The translations under genes were made by a program, and so were the position numbers. From Spirosoma sp. KUDC1026 (GTDB lineage Bacteria; Bacteroidota; Bacteroidia; Cytophagales; Spirosomataceae): a DNA stretch of 64,000 nt. This document shows positions 23,399 through 31,183 of the stretch, in pieces. How positions within the stretch are numbered: position 1 is the stretch's first letter; every line of letters starts with the position of its first letter. Location of the stretch: assembly GCF_013375035.1 (NCBI RefSeq), contig NZ_CP056032.1, forward strand, positions 2,092,001 to 2,156,000. The letters are read 5' to 3'. A model generated the notes under the pieces. It ran no database searches. It was not told the DNA's origin and saw only the letters and a program-made list of their open reading frames with translations.

Positions 23399-24175
23399 AT
23401 GAATCTGCAAAACATTATTTCTGAATTAGAGAAAGTGGATGGCGACGTTTACGACCGGCTGAAGCACGTATCGCGTCGTAGTATGTTCAATATGTTCAGT
23501 CGGAAAGTGACGGCTGTTGCTGCGCCAACAGTACTCGCTTCGGCATTGAACAAGGCCTATGGTCAGGCCCTTAATCCTACGGTGGTTGACGTACTAAACT
23601 TCGCCCTGACGCTGGAGTATCTGGAAGCCGAATTTTATAACGTTGGTATGGATAGCCCGGGCTTGCTGACGGGAACGGCACGGGTCGTTTACGGCCAGAT
23701 TCAGAAACATGAAAATGCCCACGTAGCATTGCTGAAATCCGTGTTAGGTAGTCAGGCTGTGGCGAAACCCGCCTTTGATTTTACGGCTAAAGGAATGTTT
23801 CCAAATCCGTTCGGCAACTACCAGGTTTACCTGACGTTGTCCCAGGCGTTTGAAGATACGGGTGTGCGGGCCTATAAAGGACAGGCGCCCAGAATTATTG
23901 ATAATGACCCAATTCTGACCACAGCGTTACAGATTCACTCGGTGGAGGCTCGCCATGCGGCCCGTGTGCGTGAGCTACGTGGCGAAAAAGCGTGGATTAC
24001 GGGTAACACGAGCCCCGGCGTTCCCGCAGCTGTATACGCCGGTGATGAAGCGGTCAGACACTTGGAAATCTCGTCGTTGTACCCCGGCGTCCCCGTTGAG
24101 AATTCAACCCAGGCGTGGGACGAGCCCCTGTCTAAAGAGGATGTTCTAAAGATTGTTACCCCATTTTTGGCGTAA
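23399..24175 (+). CDS. Ferritin-like domain protein, Tat-type export signal (second of pair)
   Basis: A 258-residue paralogue of the preceding protein. The N terminus carries SRRSMFNMF and a weak hydrophobic stretch up to KAYGQA, consistent with a twin-arginine signal peptide cleaved near residue 50, without lipidation. The bundle shows LNFALTLEYLEAEFYNVG, IQKHENAHVALLKSVLG and IHSVEARHAARVRELRG, the same E-x6-Y and E-A-R-H signatures as the first copy. Proteins of this PF13668-like group often come in adjacent pairs in Bacteroidota; one lipidated and one soluble copy suggests a complex on the outer face of the inner membrane. A perfect palindromic terminator follows. Confidence 0.85.
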   Translation: MNLQNIISELEKVDGDVYDRLKHVSRRSMFNMFSRKVTAVAAPTVLASALNKAYGQALNPTVVDVLNFALTLEYLEAEFYNVGMDSPGLLTGTARVVYGQIQKHENAHVALLKSVLGSQAVAKPAFDFTAKGMFPNPFGNYQVYLTLSQAFEDTGVRAYKGQAPRIIDNDPILTTALQIHSVEARHAARVRELRGEKAWITGNTSPGVPAAVYAGDEAVRHLEISSLYPGVPVENSTQAWDEPLSKEDVLKIVTPFLA

Positions 24176-24189
24176 GCTCCTCTAAACCC

Positions 24190-24223
24190 AAAAAAGCCCG
24201 ACTCGCGCGAGTCGGGCTTTTTT
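24190..24223. terminator. Bidirectional terminator, 34-base perfect palindrome
   Basis: The palindrome is centred between 24206 and 24207: AAAAAAGCCCGACTCGC is followed directly by its exact reverse complement, which ends in six T residues. It lies between the convergent ferritin-like and rhodopsin genes. Confidence 0.9.
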
Positions 24224-24237
24224 GTTACGGCAGAAAG

Positions 24238-25050
24238 CTACGCTGTCTTTACGGGTTGACGTTCGATGGCTTTAGTACCAGCTATGTAAGCAATAATACC
24301 AAGGCCAACTTTATTGATCAGATCAGCGATGGTAAAGGAAATATGAAGCAGACTGGGATCGACGCTGAACGCACTCAGTATATAACCAATTGGGTAAACC
24401 CCCCAGAAGGTAACGGTAGTGAGCGCCATGAGCCGGAACGCCCACTGTTCTTCAGGTTGCGCCTGGCTGCCATACGTTTTCCAGAGCTGGAGCAGCGTGT
24501 AGGGAATCACCGCGTACCCAATCGTCGATACGGCTCCCCAGATCAGTTTTGGCCCAACCAGAATCTCGTTATCGAACGAGAGTTGCTGTTCACCGATGTA
24601 GCCCGTCAGAATCATAAAGAAATCGGCTGCCAGTAAGATCGTAAGCTGTCGCCGGATAGTGCTGAACCGAACCGGGAGTTTAGAAACCATGTGCAGCAGC
24701 AGGAGTGGGGTCGTAACGCTCCAATCCATGTACCGAAACTGATTAATGGCGTTGAACGCTTCCCGCAGGAGGGTTTGCCGATCGGCCGGATCGCTGACAG
24801 CGGCTACCTCGGCCAGTACGTGACGGTAATAATCCTGGATCAGGAAATACGAACTACCTGCTACAATGGCAACAATAGCCGTCAGCAGTCGGGAGTTTCG
24901 TTGGTCGGCGGGAGCACTGGCCTGCGCGCCGAGCGAGAAAATAAAATTGCCCAGCAGCGCATAAATGGCTACCCAGAAAAAGAAGTAGGTAACCATGGGG
25001 AGAAGACCAACCGCACCGGCGGTGGGAATGAACGTATTGTCTACTTCCAT
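24238..25050 (-). CDS. Microbial (type 1) rhodopsin with D-T-H motif
   Basis: A 270-residue seven-helix protein. Helix C reads FRYMDWSVTTPLLLLH: R106, Y107, D109, W110, T113, P115 and H120 align with bacteriorhodopsin R82, Y83, D85, W86, T89, P91 and D96. Helix G has DLINK with D243 (D212) and the retinal Schiff-base K247 (K216). W216, Y219 and P220 in helix F match W182, Y185 and P186, and D143 matches D115. The counterion Asp and Thr indicate an outward proton pump, but the cytoplasmic donor is His. L117, at the proteorhodopsin 105 position, predicts green absorption. G172, at the W138 position in WGAVST, is the small residue that opens the carotenoid-antenna window in xanthorhodopsin. No retinal synthesis gene is nearby. 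An inverted repeat abuts the start codon. Confidence 0.95.
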   Translation of the reverse strand: MEVDNTFIPTAGAVGLLPMVTYFFFWVAIYALLGNFIFSLGAQASAPADQRNSRLLTAIVAIVAGSSYFLIQDYYRHVLAEVAAVSDPADRQTLLREAFNAINQFRYMDWSVTTPLLLLHMVSKLPVRFSTIRRQLTILLAADFFMILTGYIGEQQLSFDNEILVGPKLIWGAVSTIGYAVIPYTLLQLWKTYGSQAQPEEQWAFRLMALTTVTFWGVYPIGYILSAFSVDPSLLHISFTIADLINKVGLGIIAYIAGTKAIERQPVKTA

Positions 25051-25094
25051 AAACAGGATGATGTTAAAGTTGTACTATTAACACCATCCTGTTT
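25051..25094 (-). promoter_or_regulatory. 17-bp imperfect inverted repeat directly before the rhodopsin start codon
   Basis: AAACAGGATG (25051-25060) matches CATCCTGTTT (25085-25094) exactly. The arms continue inward through one mismatch and six more pairs (TGTTAA with TTAACA), giving 16 of 17 pairs around a 10-base loop. The arm touches the ATG at 25050. It could be an operator or an mRNA stem-loop that hides the start site. Confidence 0.65.
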
Positions 25095-25131
25095 AGGAGG
25101 TTTTAGATTTAACCGAGACTTAATTGCGGCC

Positions 25132-25791
25132 TTATTTAGGCATTGCTTTCAGTTTCTCCATATCCGCTTTTGACTTGTCGACCAGCTTTTGAGCGTAGGC
25201 TTTCAGGGTATCGTTCTTGCCAAACTGCAGGTACGTATTGGCCAGATCGATGGCATCCTGGCGTTGTTCAAGCAGCAGCGCCGAGAAATTTTTGTCCAGG
25301 CTGCCGGTCAGTTTATCGTTCGCACCGGCTGCCTGCTGCACCTTTAACGTGATGGCTTCGATATTCTGGCTTTGTTTCTGCGTAAAGCTCTGGTTTGGTC
25401 GCGACGGTTTGATCTGCCGCATCGTGCTGTTGATCAGATCCATGTCGGCCTGGGTGGAGGTCATCAGATCCTTTGCCATTTGCGTCAGCGCCGAGTCTTT
25501 TCCGTTCTGGGCTTCGGCTTTCAGCAGATCCAGCGTACCCTGGGTATGAACTTTAGCCTGAAGAGCGTAGTCAAAATCCGGGTCGCCGGAGGCCGCCAGA
25601 TTTTTCAGTTTGCTGGCCATCTGCTGCATGGGTTTGAGCAGCGGTTCTTTGGCCGGATCGCTGGTTGCCGTTACGCTCGACGTAGCGGCACTGGTTGTGG
25701 CCTGAGCGCAGGCAGTCATAGAACCAAACAGTAATGAGCCCACCAGGAGCAGCGTAACTTGATGAACAAGAGTTTTATTGACCGTTTTCAT
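25132..25791 (-). CDS. DUF4142 family lipoprotein
   Basis: A 219-residue protein with a signal peptide ending SMTAC (lipobox) followed by an Ala/Ser/Thr-rich linker. The body is two long helical pairs: DPDFDYALQAKVHTQGTLDL, ALTQMAKDLMTSTQADMDLI, then LEQRQDAIDLANTYLQFG and LKAYAQKLVDKSKADMEKLK. This is the DUF4142 pattern, a ferritin-like four-helix bundle of unknown function in the periplasm, often found with stress genes. The second half-repeat ends at residue 219. It lies 81 bases upstream of the rhodopsin gene on the same strand, so read-through is possible, but the inverted repeat between them argues for separate control. Confidence 0.8.
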   Translation of the reverse strand: MKTVNKTLVHQVTLLLVGSLLFGSMTACAQATTSAATSSVTATSDPAKEPLLKPMQQMASKLKNLAASGDPDFDYALQAKVHTQGTLDLLKAEAQNGKDSALTQMAKDLMTSTQADMDLINSTMRQIKPSRPNQSFTQKQSQNIEAITLKVQQAAGANDKLTGSLDKNFSALLLEQRQDAIDLANTYLQFGKNDTLKAYAQKLVDKSKADMEKLKAMPK

Positions 25792-25972
25792 GATAACGAA
25801 TGATTGCGTTATGCTAAATACATTACTGAGACCATAAAAAAGCAGAAAGGTTTATTTTGAAAACAAGTTTAGGGCTAACTGGGTATCGGTTCCTGGTTTT
25901 TTTAACCATTCGCTTCATAGGCAAGTTGCCATTCTGTTCTTTCATGTATAATCAATTCTTTCGTCGGGAGTT

Positions 25973-27028
25973 ATGAAAAAAGCAGTATTACTCACACTTA
26001 TTATCAGCGGTCTGATAGCCGCCTGCCAGGATCACCGGGAGTTTCCCGTTCAGAATCAAAACATTCAGCCTAAAATTGCCTACAGTTTTCCTGAACAATA
26101 CAATACTCCCGACGGGTTAGCGATTACCCCTGACAACAACATGCTGGTGTCTATCAATAACGCGGGTAATCCTGTCTACCCGGCCGTTATTCTGCGGCTG
26201 ACTGACCAGGGATATACGGTATTTGCTACCCCAACGCCTAATCCATCGACGGGTAAAGCCTCCCCCTTCGATCTGGCCTACGGTCCCGACGGGAATGTGT
26301 ATTATGCTGATAATCAGTTTACCAACGATCCAAACTACAAGTCACGGCTTATGCGTATTCGGATCGTCAACGGACAAGCTACTACGATAGAGCCCGTAGT
26401 TGAAGGATTTCGCCTGTCAAACGCAGTTTTGTGGAAAGGGAATACTGTTTACGTGACCGATAGCCAGTGGGACCTGCCCGGTATCGATAACGGCAGCGCT
26501 ATTTTTAAGTTTACGCTCGCCGAATTGACTAGCAGCAGCACGCCTATTCGCCTGCAGCCTATGACGGTTGATCCACACATTTTAACAACATTTGTGACGC
26601 AGCTTGGGCCGGATGGCGACGATCTGGGTTGCGATGGTATTGATTATGATAGCCAGGGAAATCTGTTCACGGGCCTCTTTGGTAACGGACAGATGTACAA
26701 GATGACACTGAACGCCGACGGAAGTCTGGCCTCAAAAACTGAGTTTGCCAAACTACCCTGCGTTGATGGGCTGGTTATTAACCGCGAGACGAACAATGTC
26801 TATGTCTGTGACGCCAAAAATAACGCAATTCGAATTGTTTCGCCAGCCGGCGTGGCACGCGTAGTAGCCCAGAACGGAGATACAGATGGCGCTGATGGCC
26901 GGCTGGACGAACCTGCTGAACCGTTGTTACGTAATAACAAGCTGTATATCTCAAATTACGACACGCCACAGAAAGGAACAATCAATACGAAGTCTGATGC
27001 GCCCCATACAATTGTGGTTCTGGAGTAA
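25973..27028 (+). CDS. SMP-30/NHL-like beta-propeller lipoprotein
   Basis: A 351-residue lipoprotein (signal ending GLIAAC) whose mature part shows repeated propeller blades: TPDGLAITPDNNMLVSINN, PFDLAYGPDGNVYYAD, GCDGIDYDSQGNLFTGLFG and VDGLVINRETNNVYVCDAKN. The D-G-(L/I)-x(3)-x-N-x-x-V motif is that of the SMP-30/gluconolactonase and NHL six-bladed propellers. Some members hydrolyse lactones with a metal at the centre; others only bind ligands. The catalytic metal residues cannot be assigned surely here. It has a strong terminator behind it and appears to be a single-gene unit. Confidence 0.82.
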   Translation: MKKAVLLTLIISGLIAACQDHREFPVQNQNIQPKIAYSFPEQYNTPDGLAITPDNNMLVSINNAGNPVYPAVILRLTDQGYTVFATPTPNPSTGKASPFDLAYGPDGNVYYADNQFTNDPNYKSRLMRIRIVNGQATTIEPVVEGFRLSNAVLWKGNTVYVTDSQWDLPGIDNGSAIFKFTLAELTSSSTPIRLQPMTVDPHILTTFVTQLGPDGDDLGCDGIDYDSQGNLFTGLFGNGQMYKMTLNADGSLASKTEFAKLPCVDGLVINRETNNVYVCDAKNNAIRIVSPAGVARVVAQNGDTDGADGRLDEPAEPLLRNNKLYISNYDTPQKGTINTKSDAPHTIVVLE

Positions 27029-27046
27029 TTACCTGGAACTGGCAAC

Positions 27047-27088
27047 AAACACGAGGGGCCGGCAGTATTGCCGGCCCCTCGTGTTTTT
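27047..27088. terminator. Bidirectional terminator between the propeller gene and murA
   Basis: An 18-bp perfect stem (27047-27064 with 27069-27086) around the loop GTAT, with A-rich and T-rich flanks on either side. Confidence 0.9.
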
Positions 27089-27103
27089 AAAGAAAGCTAG
27101 TGC

Positions 27104-28411
27104 TTACAGGCGGATGATCTCCGCACCGATGGCGTTCAGCCGTGTATCAATGTTCTGATAACCCCGGTCAATTTGCTCGATGTTGTCGATAATGCTGGTG
27201 CCCTGCGCCGACATGGCTGCGATCAGCAGGGACACGCCCGCCCGGATGTCCGGCGACGACATGCGAATCCCTTTCAGCGGCATTTGCCGGTTCAGACCAA
27301 CCACCGTAGCGCGGTGCGGATCGCAGAGGATAATCTGAGCACCCATGTCGATGAGCTTGTCGACAAAGAACAAACGACTCTCGAACATCTTCTGGTGAAT
27401 CAGCAGCGTTCCCTGCGCCTGAACGGCCGTAACCAGCACAATACTCAGCAGGTCGGGGGTGAAACCCGGCCAGGGGGCATCGGCAACGGTCATCATACCG
27501 CCATCCAGGAACGTATCGATCTGGTAATGCTCCTGCGCTGGAATGAAAATATCGTCGCCCCGAAATTCCATCTTGATTCCCAGCCGCATAAACTGTTCGG
27601 GAATAATACCCAACTGGGGAATCTGGCAATTCTTGATCGTAATTTCTGATTGGGTCATGGCGGCCATACCGATGAACGAGCCAATCTCGATCATATCAGG
27701 TAACATGGTATGCTCTGTGCCCCCCAGTTCCGAAACCCCTTCGATCGTGAGCAGGTTTGATCCGACCCCCGAAATTTTAGCGCCCATCGAATTGAGCATT
27801 TTGCTCAACTGCTGGAGGTACGGTTCGCAGGCTGCGTTGTAGATGGTCGTTGTTCCCTCGGCCATAACGGCCGCCATCAGAATGTTTGCCGTACCGGTTA
27901 CCGACGCTTCGTCCAGCAGCATGTAAGTACCGCGGAGGTTGCTGGCGTCGACCTGGTAGTAACCGCCGTCGTTAGCATCGTAGTTGAACTGAGCACCCAG
28001 CTTCTCGAAGCCCAGGAAGTGCGTATCCAGCCGGCGCCGACCAATTTTGTCACCACCAGGCCGGGGAATCCGGCCCTTTTTAAAGCGGGCCAGCATGGGA
28101 CCCAGCAGCATAACCGACCCTCGCAGGGCGGCTGCTTTGCGTTTGTACGTATCGGTTTCGAGATAATCCAGATTGACATCCGACGCCTGAAAGCGATAGG
28201 CACCTTCGCCAATCCGGGTAACCCATACGCCGAGGTCACCCAGCAGTTCGATTAACTGGTTGACGTCCCGGATACTGGGAATATTATAAATGGTAACGGG
28301 TTCTTTCGTCAGTAAAACAGCGCAGAGAATCTGCAGCGCTTCATTCTTTGCGCCTTGCGGAATCAGTTCGCCTTTGAGTTTCCGGCCACCGGTAATTTGA
28401 AAAGATGCCAT
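27104..28411 (-). CDS. murA: UDP-N-acetylglucosamine 1-carboxyvinyltransferase (MurA, Asp in place of catalytic Cys)
   Basis: A 435-residue EPSP-synthase-fold enzyme that transfers enolpyruvate from PEP to UDP-GlcNAc, the first committed step of peptidoglycan synthesis, in the cytoplasm. Family features: GAKNEALQILCAVLL with K22 and N23, RGSVMLLGPMLARF, PDMIEIGSFIGMAA and SPDIRAGVSLLIAAM. In the mobile loop the usual PGGC is RPGGDKIGRRRLD, so residue 121 is Asp where E. coli has Cys115. Asp at this position is known from mycobacterial and chlamydial MurA and prevents alkylation by fosfomycin while leaving activity. The gene follows DUF4290 after 44 bases, a common Bacteroidota pair. Confidence 0.95.
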   Translation of the reverse strand: MASFQITGGRKLKGELIPQGAKNEALQILCAVLLTKEPVTIYNIPSIRDVNQLIELLGDLGVWVTRIGEGAYRFQASDVNLDYLETDTYKRKAAALRGSVMLLGPMLARFKKGRIPRPGGDKIGRRRLDTHFLGFEKLGAQFNYDANDGGYYQVDASNLRGTYMLLDEASVTGTANILMAAVMAEGTTTIYNAACEPYLQQLSKMLNSMGAKISGVGSNLLTIEGVSELGGTEHTMLPDMIEIGSFIGMAAMTQSEITIKNCQIPQLGIIPEQFMRLGIKMEFRGDDIFIPAQEHYQIDTFLDGGMMTVADAPWPGFTPDLLSIVLVTAVQAQGTLLIHQKMFESRLFFVDKLIDMGAQIILCDPHRATVVGLNRQMPLKGIRMSSPDIRAGVSLLIAAMSAQGTSIIDNIEQIDRGYQNIDTRLNAIGAEIIRL

Positions 28412-28455
28412 TAGAAAAGTAGCGTATGCGTAGCTAAAAAGTGGTTAAGAGTTAG

Positions 28456-29280
28456 TTACCGACGCCGACGGTCGTTATTCCGGCTGGAGCCGGGATTATC
28501 GTTCCGGTTCCGGTTGTTGGAGCCGTTATTTCGATTGTTCCGGTTCTGGTTGTTGTTACGTCCTCCGAAGTTCCGGTTATTGTCGTTGCCCGAATTATCG
28601 GTCCGGTTCCGGTTCTGGTTGTTGTTACGTCCCTGGTTGTTCCGGGCGTTATCATTTCGGTATTGACCGCCACCGCCCACGCGCTGCGGCTGGGTCTGAT
28701 CGCCGGTCCGTTCGCGGGGCGTCGATTCAACCAGCCCCTGCTCACGAATCAACCGGATATCGTCGCTGAGCTTCCCATTCGAGAGTTCAACCATGCCCTG
28801 GTAGATCGTTTCGTCCTCAACCGACTCTTTGTTCCAGGTCTGGTAGAACGTCCGCATCAGTCGCACCAGGTACGAAACAAAAGCCCGGCGTTCGTCGCCT
28901 TCATCCAGCGCCACAGCCTTGGCAATCAGGAGATCGACGTTCCGGCCAAAGTGTTTAAACTTGAGATGATGCGTGTTATAGGGTACGCGCTGGGGTTTTT
29001 TGCCCAGAGCCTCTTCCGACGGTGGGGGATAGGGGCTATCGACGTCCAGCGTAAAATTGGACATGATGTACAGGTCATCCCACAACTTGTTGTAGTAGTC
29101 CTGCCCATCCTTCATGTTCGGGTGAATCTGCCGCATGAGCTCGATCAGGATATGGGCGTAGCGGGTACGCTTTTCCCGATCAGCGATGTTGACCATGTTG
29201 TCAACCAGCTTCTGTATACTGCTGCCGTATTCTTTCAAGGGGTATGCAGGCTTTGTGATAAAAGGCAAAACTACAAACAT
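28456..29280 (-). CDS. DUF4290 protein with Arg/Asn-rich disordered tail
   Basis: A 274-residue protein. I start at the ATG at 29280 (MFVVLPFITKPAYPLKEYG), because upstream codons begin with TTG and the family begins shortly before the EYG motif. Residues 1-195 are the DUF4290 domain (EYGSSIQKLVDNMVNIADRE, MRQIHPNMKDGQDYYNKLWD, PVPYNTHH-like YNTHHLKFKHFGRNVDLLI), function unknown. From about residue 200 the chain becomes low complexity: Arg, Asn, Gln and Gly only, with GRNNNQNRN repeated and an RRRR end. Such tails bind RNA or promote condensates in other proteins. The gene precedes murA, suggesting a role connected with cell wall synthesis or division, but this is inference. Confidence 0.85.
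   Translation of the reverse strand: MFVVLPFITKPAYPLKEYGSSIQKLVDNMVNIADREKRTRYAHILIELMRQIHPNMKDGQDYYNKLWDDLYIMSNFTLDVDSPYPPPSEEALGKKPQRVPYNTHHLKFKHFGRNVDLLIAKAVALDEGDERRAFVSYLVRLMRTFYQTWNKESVEDETIYQGMVELSNGKLSDDIRLIREQGLVESTPRERTGDQTQPQRVGGGGQYRNDNARNNQGRNNNQNRNRTDNSGNDNNRNFGGRNNNQNRNNRNNGSNNRNRNDNPGSSRNNDRRRR
28540..28632 (-). repeat. Internal 24-base direct repeat in the DUF4290 tail
   Basis: Two identical 24-base segments at 28540-28563 and 28609-28632, 69 bases (23 codons) apart, encode the repeated GRNNNQNRN. The tail probably grew by in-frame duplication and may vary in length between strains. Confidence 0.7.
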
Positions 29281-29430
29281 TCGGGCCAAAATCCGCAAGC
29301 AAACGCCCGGTGGAACGGAACCTGATGCTAGTTTGTCTTTGTTCGAAACAACTCGTTCGGGTGTTACTTTCGCTGGCGGGATAAGGAAAAATCTATTTCC
29401 CTTATAGAATAATACTAATTTCAGCAGTAT

Positions 29431-30837
29431 ATGTTTCAGTTTTTACGCGCCTATCGATCCGAACTCATCGATACCCTGCGCCTGAGCGTGCCCATTGTGA
29501 TTGCCCAACTGGGGGTGATTCTGATGGGAGTGACCGATAATCTGTTCGTAGGGCGTTTGTTAGGGGCCGTTCCGCTGGGGGCGGCCGGTCTGGCAACTTC
29601 GCTGTCGTTTCTGATGTCGAGCGTTGGCGTGGGCGGTTTGTCGGTTGTAGCGTCGCTGGTCGCGCAGGCAAACAGCCGTCAGGATCTGTCCGGCGTCAAC
29701 CGTTATTTTCGGGCGGGGCTATGGGCATCCTTATTGTTTAGCATCCTGTTTGGCAGTCTGTCTGTCTTACTGGCCTATAAGTTTGATCTGTTTGGTCAGT
29801 CGGCCGAAATTACCGGGCAGGCGCGGGAGTTTATGATTATCCTGAGCCTGTCGCTACTGCCACTACTGGTATTTGTTGCTGCTCGTCAGCTGGCCGATGG
29901 CCTTCGGTTCCCGCGCGTAGCCATGGCCATTACGCTATCGGCCCTGGTGCTGAACGCGCTTTTCAACTACGTATTGATTACGGGCACCGGTCCGTTTCCG
30001 ACGCTGGGCCTGATGGGATCAGCTTACGCTACGTTGTTATCCCGTATCTATATGGCCGTTGCCATGCTGGTGTACATTTACCGGTCGGCGCGGTTCCGGC
30101 CATTCCTGAAGGCTGTATCAACGGCTGTGGTATCAATCCGGGAGGACATTGGAACGATCCTGAAGCTGGGGGTGCCGGGCGGTCTGACGTTCTTCTTCGA
30201 AGTGGCTACGTTCTCGTTGGCGGTCGTTATTGTCGGCTGGCTGGGCGAGAATCAACTGGCCGCTCACCAGATTGCGATTAATGCGGCTTCGGTGACGTAC
30301 ATGATGGCGACCGGTATCTCGTCAGCAGCCGCCATTCGCGTAGGAGCCGCTGTAGGGCGGGGTAGCCAGCCTGACGCCCGACGGGCTGGCGTAGCCGCCT
30401 GGCTGCTGTCGGTCAGCCTCATGAGCCTGGCCGCCGTACTTTTCCTGACAGCGAACGAGTGGCTGGTGTCGCTGTACATTCGCGACAATCCGGCCGTGGC
30501 CTCGATTGCCGCTACGCTGGTTCTGATGGCTGGTGTTTTTCAACTCTCTGACGGAATTCAGGTGGTAGGCGTTGGCGCACTTCGGGGCCTGTCGGATGTC
30601 AACGTACCGACCCTGATCACCCTGTTCTCGTACTGGGGAGTTGCCTTACCGCTTAGCTATGTCCTGAGTATTCCGTTCGGACTTGATGCGATTGGCGTAT
30701 GGATTGGCTTACTGATGGGACTGACCATAGCGGCTATTCTGCTGACCTGGCGCTTTTTTCGGCAGGTACGGCACGTTCCTGTTGCGATCGGCAGATCAAC
30801 TTCGTCGGTCAGCCACGACGCTACGTTACCGGCGTAA
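29431..30837 (+). CDS. MATE family efflux transporter
   Basis: A 468-residue protein with 12 predicted helices in two similar halves. The MATE N-terminal signature is present: TLRLSVPIVIAQLGVILMGVTDNLFVG, with the conserved Asp in the first helix. The half-repeat LKLGVPGGLTFFFEVATFSLAVVI follows near residue 250. MATE proteins export cationic drugs or metabolites with a proton or sodium ion. The closest named subgroup is NorM-like. It stands alone between divergent and convergent genes; nothing indicates the substrate. Confidence 0.92.
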   Translation: MFQFLRAYRSELIDTLRLSVPIVIAQLGVILMGVTDNLFVGRLLGAVPLGAAGLATSLSFLMSSVGVGGLSVVASLVAQANSRQDLSGVNRYFRAGLWASLLFSILFGSLSVLLAYKFDLFGQSAEITGQAREFMIILSLSLLPLLVFVAARQLADGLRFPRVAMAITLSALVLNALFNYVLITGTGPFPTLGLMGSAYATLLSRIYMAVAMLVYIYRSARFRPFLKAVSTAVVSIREDIGTILKLGVPGGLTFFFEVATFSLAVVIVGWLGENQLAAHQIAINAASVTYMMATGISSAAAIRVGAAVGRGSQPDARRAGVAAWLLSVSLMSLAAVLFLTANEWLVSLYIRDNPAVASIAATLVLMAGVFQLSDGIQVVGVGALRGLSDVNVPTLITLFSYWGVALPLSYVLSIPFGLDAIGVWIGLLMGLTIAAILLTWRFFRQVRHVPVAIGRSTSSVSHDATLPA

Positions 30838-30848
30838 ACGCTTCGGAA

Positions 30849-31088
30849 TCAACGCATTCGTTCCAGCAGTTCTTCCCGCGTGGGTCGATCCGCAGCCAGT
30901 TCGTAGCTGATGCCTTCGCGGTCCAGGTGGTCCATGAACGTACTGTATTCCTCTTTCTCAACGGTGAATACGTACCAGGTTCCGTAGGGTTCGTTGAAGA
31001 GCTCGACTTCGGTCTGATTAACCCGTTGTTGAAGCTGCCGATATTGTATAGGCTCAATGGCGTCCTGGCGGATCAGAAAATACCACAT
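30849..31088 (-). CDS. Small conserved-type hypothetical protein (79 aa)
   Basis: A 79-residue acidic protein with an ATG at 31088. It has a compact alpha/beta composition: a strand MWYFLIRQ, a helix YRQLQQRVNQTEVELF, a strand WYVFTVEKEE and the C-terminal helix PTREELLERMR. I do not recognise the family. The regular alternation of strands and helices and the normal codon use suggest a real gene. It is convergent with the MATE gene, 11 bases away, and follows the prc terminator, so it has its own promoter in the 31089-31116 region or depends on read-through. Confidence 0.6.
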   Translation of the reverse strand: MWYFLIRQDAIEPIQYRQLQQRVNQTEVELFNEPYGTWYVFTVEKEEYSTFMDHLDREGISYELAADRPTREELLERMR

Positions 31089-31116
31089 AATCTAAATTTC
31101 GTTTAGCACGTAAAAC

Positions 31117-31155
31117 GCGAAAGGCCGCCCAACAGTTTGCTGGGCGGCCTTTCGC
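31117..31155. terminator. Terminator hairpin downstream of prc
   Basis: A 15-bp perfect stem (31117-31131 with 31141-31155) and a 9-base loop. Read leftward it is followed by GTTTTA, so it ends the prc transcript before the small hypothetical gene. Confidence 0.8.
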
Positions 31156-31183
31156 ATCTTTATTTGACCTATACGCTCGTCGC

